Shown one piece after another: positions 1-10,336 of a DNA stretch of 64,000 bases. Location of the stretch: positions 62,001-126,000 of the forward strand of contig JAOVVO010000033.1 of the NCBI GenBank assembly GCA_028564675.1. The letters are read 5' to 3'. The DNA comes from Onchocerca lupi (taxonomy: Eukaryota; Nematoda; Chromadorea; Rhabditida; Onchocercidae). A program made the translations under genes and the position numbers. The number at the start of each line of letters is the position of its first letter. The first letter of the stretch is position 1. Below the pieces are notes generated by a model. That model worked only from the letters and a program-made list of their open reading frames with translations. It was not told where the DNA came from and searched no databases.

Positions 1-702
1 ATAGATGAGATTATAATACCCAATTATTTTACAAGAAATATTTTTAAACCAGTTAGACCGCAATCTCTTGGACTTATAATTTCCAAGGAAAAGCTTATGA
101 CCTGTGAAATAAGTCGGTCACATTTTATTGTTTAATAGTATATTTGTTATATAATTTCCATTAGAAATGAATGTAGGGAAATCCGTCGTCTTTTCACCCT
201 CGAAAATAAGTTCTATTTTTGAAAATATGAGATAAGACTGGGGAAAGCAAAGAATATTATAATGTTAATGCCACTGAATAGTTTGATATTGATGATAAAG
301 GAATGAGTAAATGATAACGAATCAATTATATGAGCTTAGCTGTAGGGAGAAAAGGTCAAAATGTAAGATTATCTCAGAGCTTGTTGGATGGATACTAAAT
401 ACTCAGCAAGAGTCAGAAAGGCGGAGTAAAGAACTTAGTGTTCAATTTTGTTTGCGGAAGTCACAAATTTAAAGGAGATTATAGGTCAACTGTTAGTAAC
501 AAAAGGATTTTCAAACGTAGAAGGCAAGGTTTTCAAGTTATACTTCAGCTTTCAGATAAGGAAACATCATGTCCTAGAACTACGAAGATTACAGATGCAT
601 GTATGCCACTATCGAAAAGTTGCAATAAACCTTTCCAGTTCATGCAGGTAAAAATTGCTGCGAAAATAGATAATTATGAAAATTAAATCTCTTGCATAAC
701 TG
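1..702. other. Noncoding flank, no supported gene
   Basis: AT-rich sequence downstream of the last ShK exon of the minus-strand cluster. Two short overlapping plus-strand open frames near 440-690 lack splice sites, a recognisable domain or a plausible composition. I see no RNA gene or repeat here. Confidence 0.5.
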
Positions 703-1220
703 CTAAGCTTTTGAGCATAGCCGGATTTTTATGAGATCAAAAGAAAGACTGGAAATATTTATCAGATATAAATCTGATGGAACTAAGGTCAAGTAATCCA
801 GGAAAAAGTACCACTTTGTGTCTATACTGGACAAATGACACATTTCAGACACATTATTGGTGTCATAGGTAAGAAACTTAAATATGAGGTAAGAAGTAGC
901 TATAGCGGAACCTTTTGCAAGGATGGAATATTGCGGTGTAGTATGGGAGGTGTCATAACGTTCATGTTTAGCAGAATGACGGGAAATGGTACTTCCAGTA
1001 ATACCACCACGTTCGTTGGTCCGAATAGATGCATGACGACTTGGTGACAACGTACCAAAAGCCGTCCCCGATGAGGAAGATGACATGGCTCCGTCACCGC
1101 TACAGTATCCGCATGTTTTAGCGCATTCTTCTTTAGCAGTAAAAGGGAAATCTCGACATGTTTCTCTTCTGCAGTCGAGACTTTTATCGAAACACAAGCC
1201 ACTACTGAAAGGCTCATTTC
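703..1220 (-). CDS. ShK-domain terminal exon with Ser/Thr-rich tail (third of the cluster)
   Basis: This exon encodes one ShKT domain, the six-cysteine fold first seen in a sea-anemone potassium-channel blocker and common in secreted nematode proteins. It opens after a TTTACAG acceptor in phase 1 and reads CFDKSLDC, CRDFPFTAKEECAKTC, GYC. After the domain comes a Ser/Gly/Thr-rich stretch with an SPSRH segment, then a hydrophobic and less convincing tail to a TAG at 703-705. An unrecognised donor before that tail is possible. No signal-peptide exon lies directly upstream. The exon therefore either joins the signal exon at 2902-2959 through alternative splicing, or is the 3' end of a separate gene whose start I cannot see. 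Extracellular location is inferred. A role as a channel blocker is not shown by the sequence. Confidence 0.6.
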
Positions 1221-1375
1221 CTGTAAACATAATTCTTCACATGAAGTAAAACAAACAAAAGTTTCACATTGGATGAAAAACAAAACAGAGTTGGGATAAT
1301 AAAGTTAATCCTGGACCTGTATTATATTTTGTGACACAGATTATGCATATCACCAAAATATAGTGAATGTACAAT

Positions 1376-1653
1376 TCATTGGTAGATCTCGGGAAATTTC
1401 TGATATTTTGCAAGATAACTAGGCGTAGAAAATAGTACATGACCTCGTCTAGGTGGTGATGATGAAGTTGTTTCTCCTTTAAATTTGTCTATTCCCGTTA
1501 TTGTACGATGACCGGAAGTGGTCCCTGAACTCGAGGTATCTCCGGAACACAGACCACATGTTTTGGCACATCGTTCTTTTGCCGTGTACGGATAATTACG
1601 ACAAATTTCTATGGTGCAGTCAGAGTTTTTATCAATGCAAAACGATTTGCTTT
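1376..1653 (-). CDS. ShK-domain terminal exon (second of the cluster)
   Basis: The exon follows a CTTTCCAG acceptor in phase 1. It encodes a complete ShKT domain with cysteines in FCIDKNSDC, ICRNYPYTAKERCAKTC and GLC. A tail rich in Ser, Thr and Gly follows, containing GHRTITG and SSPPRRG, and ending FPEIYQ at a TGA (1376-1378). The domain is nearly the same as that in the neighbouring exon at 2052-2308, so the two arose by tandem duplication. Only the tails differ. It could be an alternative last exon of the gene starting at 2959 or a separate duplicated gene missing its first exon. Confidence is high for the domain and moderate for the gene model. Confidence 0.65.
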
Positions 1654-2051
1654 CTGGAAAGAAAAAGAGAAATTAAAATTTAAACTTAAAGAACTCAAAA
1701 CTGTGTCCTTCATCTCCACAGGATGATTGCTATATCGCTAAAAACTTGTTGGCCAAATGTTTCAGCGACTTCATGATTAATCTAGTGAATTCTGAGTCTT
1801 CGAGTATTCTAGATCTAAACATCATCAGTTGATTAGAGGATAAAAATTTTGATTAGCAGTTTTAAATAGTCATTTTTGGCCTCCAATCGTATATAGAAAA
1901 CGCTGCAGTCGTCGAACCATTGTTTGAGTAATTTTGAAATAATAATAAATAGCGCATTTCAACATTTGCTATTCTAAAATTATATTTTTAAGATATTTTA
2001 GTACGAAAAAGTTTTACAAATAGTTCTTTTTATTGTTTTTCTGTTTGTAAA

Positions 2052-2959
2052 TCAATCGTCACCACCTTTTTTGATGGTTGTCGATTCAGTGATACCACTT
2101 TTCGATGATGATGATGAACTTTGTTGATGTGAGGATGAGATTCCTGATGACAAACGACTGCTACTCCCAATTGGAGAGTCATGACATAAGCCACAAAATT
2201 TGGGACATCGTTCCTTGGCTGTATATGGATAATTTCGACAGATATCATCTGAACAGTCAGGATCTTTATCATAACATAGGCCTGATTTACTGCTGCTGTG
2301 CAGAATACCTGAAAGTTATATATATATATATATATTTGAATTGTAAGTATTTGAAACCTTTGTGATTGATAATTTATTGTTATTAACATCTATTTCTTTC
2401 CTTATTTTATGAAGAATTGTTATAACTTCCAAAAAACAGTAATGATTTTCAAATTCAATTTCTAAACTACTGGGACCGCAAAATCCGCATGTTTCGGCAC
2501 AGCTGTAGCAACCGAATTCCGAAAATTTTGAACACATATTTTTGGTACAAGAGTGCCTGTACTTGAATGCGGTAAGAAGTTTAGCTTTTTTAAAACAACA
2601 ATAGATATCTTATAATTCATTCCGGATATATCACTGGAATTCTTCAGGAGTGAATTAGCGATTAAATTTTTCGTATTTATATGTAACATATTGCCTTCAA
2701 GTTTTAAAGGATAATTTTCATTGATGATGAGGTACCAAACTTTCTTCTTATGTATTTCGTCTTCACTTTCTCCTTGCCAAAAAATGAGAAATGTAAAAAA
2801 TTGATAAACGTTTTTGTCTAAAATGTGAAAATAATATGAAATGCGGAATTTGTTTGTTTTTGAAAAAAAAAAAAAAGAAAAGAAAAAAGCAATGTAAATA
2901 CCAGTATTTGCTCCGAAGATTGTTCCGATGAGCAACGGAAGAAAGATGAGTCGGAACAT
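2052..2959 (-). CDS. Secreted ShK-domain protein, signal-peptide exon plus two ShK exons
   Basis: The start codon at 2957-2959 opens an exon (2959-2902) encoding a hydrophobic signal peptide, MFRLIFLPLLIGTIFGA, with donor CTG|GTATTT in phase 1. A ShK exon at about 2556-2471 reads CTKNMC, GCYSCAETCGFC (six cysteines) and ends in phase 1. A terminal exon at 2308-2052 encodes a second ShKT domain (CYDKDPDC, ICRNYPYTAKERC, CGLC) and a Ser-rich tail with a run of serines ending KKGGDD at a TGA. The junction between the signal exon and the first ShK exon needs one further small exon or another acceptor to fix the phase; I could not place it. An intronic (TA)n run lies just upstream of the last exon. 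The product is predicted to be secreted. Proteins of this type occur in nematode excretory/secretory and cuticle-associated sets, but the specific role here is unknown. Confidence 0.65.
2317..2335. repeat. (TA)n microsatellite
   Basis: An uninterrupted alternating T/A run of about 19 nt in the intron immediately upstream of the terminal ShK exon that starts at 2308. Confidence 0.9.
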
Positions 2960-2999
2960 TGCTGAGGACTAAAAAAATAAAATGAGCTTTGTAATTAAA

Positions 3000-4720
3000 T
3001 AAATTAAACTAAGTACGATAAAATACACTCGCAGAAAAAGTTAGAATGGATGTAGTGTTTGAATATAAACGGTTTATTTTTTATTTCCATTTTTTGTTTA
3101 ATCACGAAAGGAATTGGGAGCCAAGATTCTTTTTGTACTGAAATTTTATCCATAATCTGTAAGTCATTGCCAAGTAATATTCAAAAAATACAAAAATGAA
3201 GTAATCAAAGAGAAGAGGAAAAAAGTACCAAATTCAAAAATAAGAGGAAAAATCGGACAAATTTGGAGTATTAAAGTAAATGAGATAGCGAGAAATACAC
3301 GCCGATTTATATCTCCGCATTTGACGAACATATAATAAATCAACAATTCATGCAACTGTTCTTTTTTTTATTGTTGGACTATGATTGAAAAGGAGAATCC
3401 ATTTATTTTGAGGATGTGATTAGAATCTTTTTCTATTCTTCAAAGTATAAGGGCAAAGACAGAATAATCAAAAAATCAATGGATAAAAATCAGAAAGTTT
3501 CTTGTAAGTTTAAAATGGTTCGTAGAAATTGTTTCAAGTCGTGCATTATATGATTCTCAGAATTTCGAATTGATTGCTTTTTTAGTTGTTGAAAGTATTT
3601 CTCATAAAAATTGTTGGGTTAACAGCTTTTCAAAAAAAAAAAAAAAAAGAAAAAAAAGAGAAAAAAGTAGAAAAAGAGAAAAAAAGAAGAAAAAAGAGAA
3701 AAAAGAAAAGTATTTCTCATAAAAATTGATGGGCTCAACTTTTTAATATGTTGCCTGCTTCAAGCACCTGTTTTCCGCAGTTCTGATAAACACTTAATCA
3801 AATAGTGAAATTTTATCTGCTGTGTGCTTGAAAAAGTTACTTAATTGAGGATTAATGATATTGTTGAAAGAAAAGATTTCCAAAGTAATAGTTTTTCAAA
3901 GTTCTCTTTTAGAATGAATTATTTAGATTTTTATTACAAATATTTGCTAAAAATTGGAAATGTTGGAGATGAAACATATTTTAACACTCACAATCAATTG
4001 CTAATTTTTTGAGTGAAAAGTGGCAGTAACCCATTGAAATAATTAAAAATTAGTCGAATTTTAAATTTTTGGTCACACTTTTCCGAAATATTTTATAGTT
4101 TCATAGAATATCCTTTGATTTCCATTGTGACATCAAAAATGTGCATAAATAAAAACAGAATTATATGCCTAGAATGGCTGTTGTAAACAATTAATATTAT
4201 GAAAACTAAATCTGAGTTGTATGAAGAAAATCACAAAGATATCAATTGAGCAGTTGAACAGAGAAGTGCAATTGTTACCATTCATCATTTCAATAGCAAA
4301 CTCGAAAATTAATCAAAATGTTTAATTCATTAGGAAGACCAAACTTTTACATTCTACTTCATTTCATATATCGCTAATGCTTTGAGCAATTTTGCTGCAA
4401 ATTATCCTTATCATAATTAATGCGGCGATATTCATAAAAACTGATAGCATTTCGTGGAAATTCATTTATAGTTTAAAATGAAGTTTTAGATTCAGGAAAA
4501 AAAAATAATTCGGTGTAAGGAAATGTCCGGTGTATCATGAAATTTGTTACTCTCATATTACAAATCTTTTAGAGATTAACAGTGAAAATATAGTGAGTTT
4601 TCATCTGAAAGCAAATTTAACATTTTTTGCAGACCGTTAAATTAAATAAAAATTCAAACACCGATGAGTTCATTAGAGGGAAAAATCGAATAGTTACATT
4701 TGTTGAAACAACTGTTAATT
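3000..4720. other. Intergenic AT-rich region
   Basis: No supported gene. It contains poly-purine tract material at 3630-3710 (listed separately) and otherwise ordinary AT-rich sequence upstream of the ShK gene start. Confidence 0.5.
3591..3744. repeat. Direct repeat flanking a poly-purine tract
   Basis: A roughly 40-nt sequence beginning GAAAGTATTTCTCATAAAAA at 3591-3630 recurs at 3705-3744 with a few changes. The two copies enclose about 75 nt made almost entirely of A and G (AAAAAGAGAAAAA-type). This looks like a local tandem duplication whose middle has expanded as a purine-rich simple repeat. Confidence 0.75.
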
Positions 4721-4729
4721 GTGAACAGT

Positions 4730-5290
4730 GGTGTTGACGAAAAGTCGAAAAATCCAAATAGCCCCACGACAATTATTGCAAACAAGAAGTACTAAGGGTC
4801 AAGTGGTGCGGCACACTTTCAAAGAGCGATAAACATGTTTCCTGTCAAAAGAATGAACATATTTGACGCAAAAACGCTCCGATTCGCGGATAAACAAAGT
4901 GAGGTGAGCAATCGTGAGGCGAAGTGTTGGAGATCAGTAAGGGAGAGGAGATTTTGGACAGCAGTTCAAGTTCGACACAGTTTGACACTTCAATAGCAAC
5001 AGTTCGACGCAATTCGGCAATAACAACAACATCCGGACAATTCAATGGCAGCTTTTTTTCAGGTCGATACGAGCAACAATTCTTCAGAAGCATCAGCAAT
5101 GGTGGAGTGAAGAAAGAATGACAATTACAAAAGGCAGATACGACAACGTGAAGATTGTTGTTCATATTCCCTGATTATTACTGTGTATTGTTCATTCAAT
5201 CCTCACCATTGTATAAGCGCGATATTGTGTATAATACCGTATAAACCCAATAAAAGCTATTATTGACCTAACGGAGTCACAACAGCAAGA
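4730..5290 (+). mobile_element. Degenerate retroelement-like sequence, possible solo LTR
   Basis: This block is less AT-rich than its surroundings. It starts near TGTTGAC (about 4732) and ends near GTCACAACA (about 5284), which are roughly complementary ends of TG...CA type. An AATAAA-like signal lies near 5247-5257. Residues 4855-4975 resemble 35810-35965 in this window (shared strings AAAACGCTCCGATT, AAGTGAGGT, CAGTTCAAGTTCG). I found no clean target-site duplication and no coding capacity, so an LTR remnant is only one reading. A fragment of the Helentron family seen at 35-36 kb is the other. Confidence 0.35.
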
Positions 5291-5299
5291 AGAATCAAT

Positions 5300-6400
5300 C
5301 TCCACCCAACCAGACGATAAACCAAATTATACAAACTATCACATTTTTCCCCCAAAAGCGGATTATTTTTATCCTTCACATTTATTCAATGAATACATTT
5401 TAATTGATCGTATTTAAAACAGTTCTTCGAATTTCGCATTATTTCATTTGCTCACTTTCAAATAAATACAATTGAAGTATCACAGTGCAATGAAACAATT
5501 TGATCTGTATATCTTTCATTTCTTGTTAGAATTAAAAGTATTTGCAGAAAAAACCTTATTATGTAAAGAAGGAAATTGGGTGAAGCAGAAATAGTACAGA
5601 AATATCTATTATCAATTGAAGTAATTGATGGTTTACACAATGATTGATTGATTTTAACAGAGAACTATTAAAGAATTGTTTTTAAATTAATTCATTTTCA
5701 AAAAACTGATCATTGGAGCTCTGATCAGATTACTTCAATAATCAATATTGTTGACGAATTTTTTATTTTCATATTTTTAAATGCATTGAGAGTTGCATAA
5801 TGATATAAGATATCTGTGGAATATTCGAAGTGGCCACGTTAGCTTTTTTTTTTTAGCCTTTTTAATTTCGATTGAGACAGAAATCGCATACTTTGCTCAT
5901 TATTCTCTGACATACTAGTGATGATCAATTTCAGTACAGTATTAATTGATAAGTTTCAATTCTCAGCAAAGCATTAACTATCTTAATTTACAACTGCCAG
6001 AAAAATATAAAAATTAGTTTTCGCCTGAATTTTTTATTGATTTTCTTTATTCGATTCACATGCCTGCGATTCGCATCTATCCGCTTCACATTTAGAACAG
6101 ATTCCCGATATATTCAAAATAATATATTAAGGAGAAAAATTGTAACAAATGGCTATTGATAAGAATTTTCATTCGTTGAAAGGCTGTTTTTTAATTTTTT
6201 CTATTGCTATTGCTTGAATTTACATATGGACGGAGGTAGTTTCATTTGTACATCCATTTTAATAATTGAATTCAGTTAAATAAAGTGCTTCCTGGTAAGT
6301 ACAGAGAGACTGTCATTAAGTAATTTAATCAAGTGATTTATTGTAAATAATGAGAAATGTAGTGACATATAATTATGCCATTAATTTATCAGCTCAATCT
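5300..6400. other. Intergenic region upstream of LIM gene
   Basis: AT-rich sequence with no supported exon. The part just before 6400 carries the presumed promoter or trans-splice region of the LIM gene. No classical regulatory motif is evident. Confidence 0.4.
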
Positions 6401-6402
6401 TA

Positions 6403-6409
6403 TTTTAGC
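6403..6409 (+). promoter_or_regulatory. Candidate spliced-leader acceptor of the LIM gene
   Basis: A pyrimidine-rich TTTTAG ends one base before the in-frame ATG at 6410, the arrangement expected for nematode trans-splicing. It supports 6410 rather than the upstream in-frame ATG at 6350 as the start. Confidence 0.4.
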
Positions 6410-8817
6410 ATGTACAGTGCAAGTGATTCGAATTCTATTTCGAGAATTTTTGCAACCTCAGGTCTAACTCTAATAGCATCAAATAGATTTTCGGGAAGAA
6501 GTAAAGCAAAATGGATAATTCGTTGTAATAGTTGTAATGAACCGGTCACACGAAAACAAGCTCTTATGGTATGCATTTTTGTCCTTCTATGAAAATTATT
6601 AGAATTTAAAAGAGTAAATACCAAATATAGTCGAAATTTTCAAAATATAAATAAAAATTTCTGAAATTACTATTCATAAACCAAAAATATTAATTGAAAT
6701 AAATTTTTTCCTATTAAATTTAAAAGCGGACGAAATAAAAAAATTTTTATTGTTCTGATACATTTTCAATAGGCATCACAAAAAAAGAAAATTGAGATTC
6801 AGAATTAGGATCAAAAGAAAAAAAAAAACCAGACATATCGTTGAAATTCTGTTGGATTAGAATATTAGCAGGAATATGTTATTAAGATTTTATCTTAATT
6901 GTTAATTACCGTAATTGCTGAAAGATTCATGGATTCAAATTTATTTATTCAAAACAGAATTTTGTTGGTGTAGACGAAAGAGGTGAATTCTGAATGATGC
7001 AGATTGTTTAAGCATCGGGTGATCTTTTCACTCAACAAAGTATGGCATCGAGAACATTTCACCTGTGTTCGATGTGAATGTCCAGTCGGTTATGATGGTA
7101 GACCATTTCGAGAATATCGCAGCAATAGGAATTTTCCGATTTGTATCGATTGCTACATGGAAGAATATCATCCAAAATGCAACGGTTACTAGATTATTTT
7201 ATATGACTAACATATCGTAACTTTTATTTGCTGAATTTTGAAAATTTAACATTTGATGTCTTTATTTCATCTTCATTAACATGCTCGCTTTTCTTATTAA
7301 CAAATTTCTGAGATTTTTCAAAAGTTCCAAATTTTCCAAAATTCGCATATTTCTACGAAATTTATTAATGCAGTTTGCAACAAAGCTTTGCGCGAAACAT
7401 GTGTAAGAGCAATGAACAAATTGTGGCACAGATGTTGCTTTACCTGTGCCAAATGTCATTCGCCTTTCGGAAGTAATTTCACCTTAATTTATTCGAATCC
7501 AATTTGAAATGATAGTTGAATGTTTGGAAGTCTTAAGAGTTAATCCTGTCATAAGAAAGAATAAGTAACTAACCGTTTTTTTATCATTTACTAATAATAT
7601 TCTAGCATCGCTATATATTAAAGAGAAAAAAATAATTTAATCTTTCCATAAGCTTTCAAAATTTGTTTTTTTTTCCTTAAAATTCAATTGTTAAAAAGTG
7701 CAGAAAATTTCTTTTTTTTTTTTTAAAAAAGACGGTGAATTCTTCATTCACAACGAAAAGCCATATGATATTGACTGTTATTATCTAACGAAATATGAAA
7801 ATGAACTTACACCGATAACTAATCTTAGTGCTCAGGGAACAGTGCTTGTAAACGAATCTTCTGTGATAGGTATTCTTTTTCATTCAAATTTCAGAATCCA
7901 TCTCATTGTGGTTTCTGAATTATGTTTATATGTAGAGATATGATAAAACAGGAGAGAACTGTGAAGTATTACATGAAATTCGTATAATCTTCAAGCAAAT
8001 ACTTCTTGCATTTCTGAATTTCAATGGTCTTTCGTTAATTAAGATAAACGTTTGCATATTCATATAATTTTTTGAAGAAATTGATGATCCATTTCTTAGT
8101 AAAACGAATGTTTCGAGGAATGAAATATCTCCAGAACAGCTGATTAAAATTAATTAGATTAAACTTTTAGCAAAATAGACCAGATTTTCCGGAATAACCT
8201 AGAAAAATTGATTTAAAAATATAGGAACTTAAGTTAAAATTGAATGAATCACTTGTATTTAAAATAAATTCAGCCGGTCAGATACCAGAAAAATCTGTGC
8301 AAAAATCGCAAAATATAAAAGAGCTACAATTTCCTGTAACAACTCAAAGCATTGAAACTGGAAAAGTTACTGGAAATAATTCATCAATCAATGCTGCAAC
8401 AGTTCCATTAACGGTGACCCCAATTAACGGGTCAATGACCAAACAACCCAGGTATATAGAAAATTTAGAATCAAGAACTGATAACCTCTGAACTTTAAGA
8501 AATGATCACATTGTTTGAAATGGTTTCAATAGAATATCCTCGTTCCAGCTCCTTTTCGAGGGAACTTCTTGATCTTTTCCTATTACCGATGATGATATAT
8601 TTCTTCAAATATTTCTAGTGCAAATCCCTTGAAGATTCTTCTCTGCCATTTTCGCTTTTATTCCAGATCATTTCCATTAGAAACATCATCAAATTCATCT
8701 GAATCCATGTCAACCACCACAAGTACAACACCACTATTCACTACAACAACTGCACCTCGTACAACTATTGGAACAACTGCTCCACCGAAGGCAGCATTAT
8801 CAGAATCTTCAAAATAG
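6410..8817 (+). CDS. LIM-domain protein with two LIM zinc-binding domains and a Ser/Thr-rich tail
   Basis: Six exons join in phase: 6410-6568, 7013-7184, 7374-7472, 7732-7847, 8225-8451 and 8667-8817, giving about 307 residues. LIM domains bind two zinc ions and act as protein-protein docking modules. LIM1 (about residues 41-106) reads CNSC...VWHREHFTCVRC...CIDC. LIM2 (about 107-160) reads CNVC-x16-HRCCFTCAKC and ends PYDIDC, where the seventh zinc ligand is Asp instead of the usual Cys. The C-terminal 130 residues are low complexity, with Ser/Thr-rich runs ending in TTTAPRTTIG and SESSK before a TAG. No signal peptide or kinase, homeobox or PDZ domain is visible, so subfamily (paxillin, zyxin, FHL or other) cannot be set. 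A cytoplasmic or adhesion-site scaffold is an inference. The upstream ATG at 6350 is the alternative start. Confidence 0.75.
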
Positions 8818-8857
8818 ACTTTTTTTAAAAAATAACTGAGCATAGAGTGAACACACA

Positions 8858-9312
8858 ATGATTTCATATTTCAAAGATCCAAGAAGTGATTTCGTTGATC
8901 AAATTTATCATATCAAGTCATCTGATATATCATCCAGTGCTTCTTTACATGGTAATTTCCGATTCCATAACTTATAAAAATCTCTGCAAGGACAATCAGT
9001 GTATGATGCAAGTTTATTTGCTAAAAATGAAGCATGGAAAGAAGTTCACATATTGACATAGTAATACTATAAATAAGACCGGAATAAATCAGTTTGGTTC
9101 GAAGTAATGAAAGAACTTTTATGAATTCAAGCACAGTTTATAAATAACCTAAATTTCGCAAATGTACTTTAACTGTACGGCAATCAAAGTGATTCCCCTC
9201 CGAGAATCCCCTCGTACTACTGCATTTGGTAAAAGGATTCGAGCAAAAAGTAAAGGCACTATTCCTGATGAAGCATCATTTGCAGATGCAATCGGAAGAC
9301 AGTAACAAATTT
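8858..9312 (+). CDS. Weak coding-like exons, unrecognised
   Basis: An ATG at 8858 opens a frame beginning MISYFKDPRSDFVDQIYHIK and reaching a GTAATT donor at 8952. A possible second exon from about 8989 starts QSVYDASLFAKNEAWKEVH and meets a stop at 9058-9060. A third coding-like stretch (about 9195-9310) reads IPLRESPRTTAFGKRIRAKS and SFADAIGR. The residue composition is more protein-like than in the neighbouring intergenic frames. I could not join the third exon to the second in a consistent phase. It lies 40 bases after the LIM gene stop and could be an extra 3' part of that gene, a small separate gene or a decayed copy. I do not recognise the product. Confidence 0.3.
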
Positions 9313-9319
9313 TTGCATT

Positions 9320-10090
9320 CAAATGGAACCAACCAAATGTAAGAATCCACTACTACTGATATCTCACCATCTAATCATATTTTAAGCTAATATTATGATT
9401 GTCATTTTAACATTCATGGATAATGAATTTGAATGATAACGACTGATACTAACGTCGAGAAATGGTGTAGATAATCCTTAATCCTATCATTCTTCTAAAA
9501 AACTGGTGAAAATCAGTGACAGTCTAAAGTCATCTGCTAAAATTATTCTAAAAAAAATCACAGATATGTTTCAAGAATTGAATATATCAATACCAATCCT
9601 CATTAATAGTCAAAATGCACAAACAAACATACCCTGAACAATAATTGCATTAATTTTTTTAGATGAAAGCATGGGAAAAATAAAAAGCATTTTTTTTTTT
9701 TGTACACAGGAAAAATAAATATTATCAATGAAATAAAACAGCAAATTTTTCACTATATTTTTTAAAAAGCCATCAGTAATGATTTTTTTGTAAAAGCTTA
9801 ACAGTTTCAGAAAAATTGCAATTCACAGTTTTTTGAAAATGCTATTTAAAAAATATAAATATATAATTAATGATTGAATATGTAATCAATAATTAATTTA
9901 TAAAATCAATAAACAATATAGTGATTGACTTTAAAAAATTATATAAGTGAAGAGAAAGATAAATGAAAGCGAGAATTCAATAAAAATGAGAAAAAAAAAA
10001 TATGTTGTGAGTTAGATTACTACGTGGGATATGTGACATGTTGAATTTTTTATTCTATTATTTTATTAACAAATCTTTTAAAAATCAAAT
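9320..10090. other. Intergenic region between LIM gene and PAS kinase
   Basis: AT-rich sequence separating the convergent 3' ends of a plus-strand and a minus-strand gene. I see no exon or structured repeat. Confidence 0.45.
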
Positions 10091-10091
10091 T

Positions 10092-10336
10092 TTAACGCTT
10101 GGCAAGTTTTTTGAGCAAATGAGTGGAATTTTCAGCACAGAAAAGTGCAAATAGCAGTGCAGCTGCAATGATGAGCTAATTAAGTGGAACAAATATGGAT
10201 AGTAATTATAGAATTTCAACTTTCGATTCATTCGATGTAGCATCAATTCCTAATGATAATGAATAATAGTCTGACGTGTTCTTTAAATGATTTACCAACT
10301 CTGATGCACAGTCTGACCGATCGAATTGTGGGTGAT
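10092..10336 (-). CDS. Two extra 3' exons of the PAS kinase encoding a hydrophobic tail
   Basis: The last kinase exon can either read through to GGTAATTAA (stop 10754-10756) or use the embedded donor CATG|GTAATT at 10762/10761. The latter joins in phase 1 to an exon at 10336-10296 (HPQFDRSDCASEL, acceptor TTTCAG, donor TTG|GTAAAT) and in phase 0 to 10175-10092. That last exon encodes LIIAAALLFALFC followed by a basic end, HLLKKLAKR, and TAA. Both joins keep the frame exactly. The result would be a single membrane-spanning-like segment close to the C terminus. These exons could instead belong to an unrelated small gene. The exact phase match at both junctions favours the kinase. Confidence 0.5.

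Noticed and set aside
438..686. Two overlapping plus-strand frames
   Set aside because: Neither shows a domain or splice signals. They overlap each other in different frames, as expected by chance.
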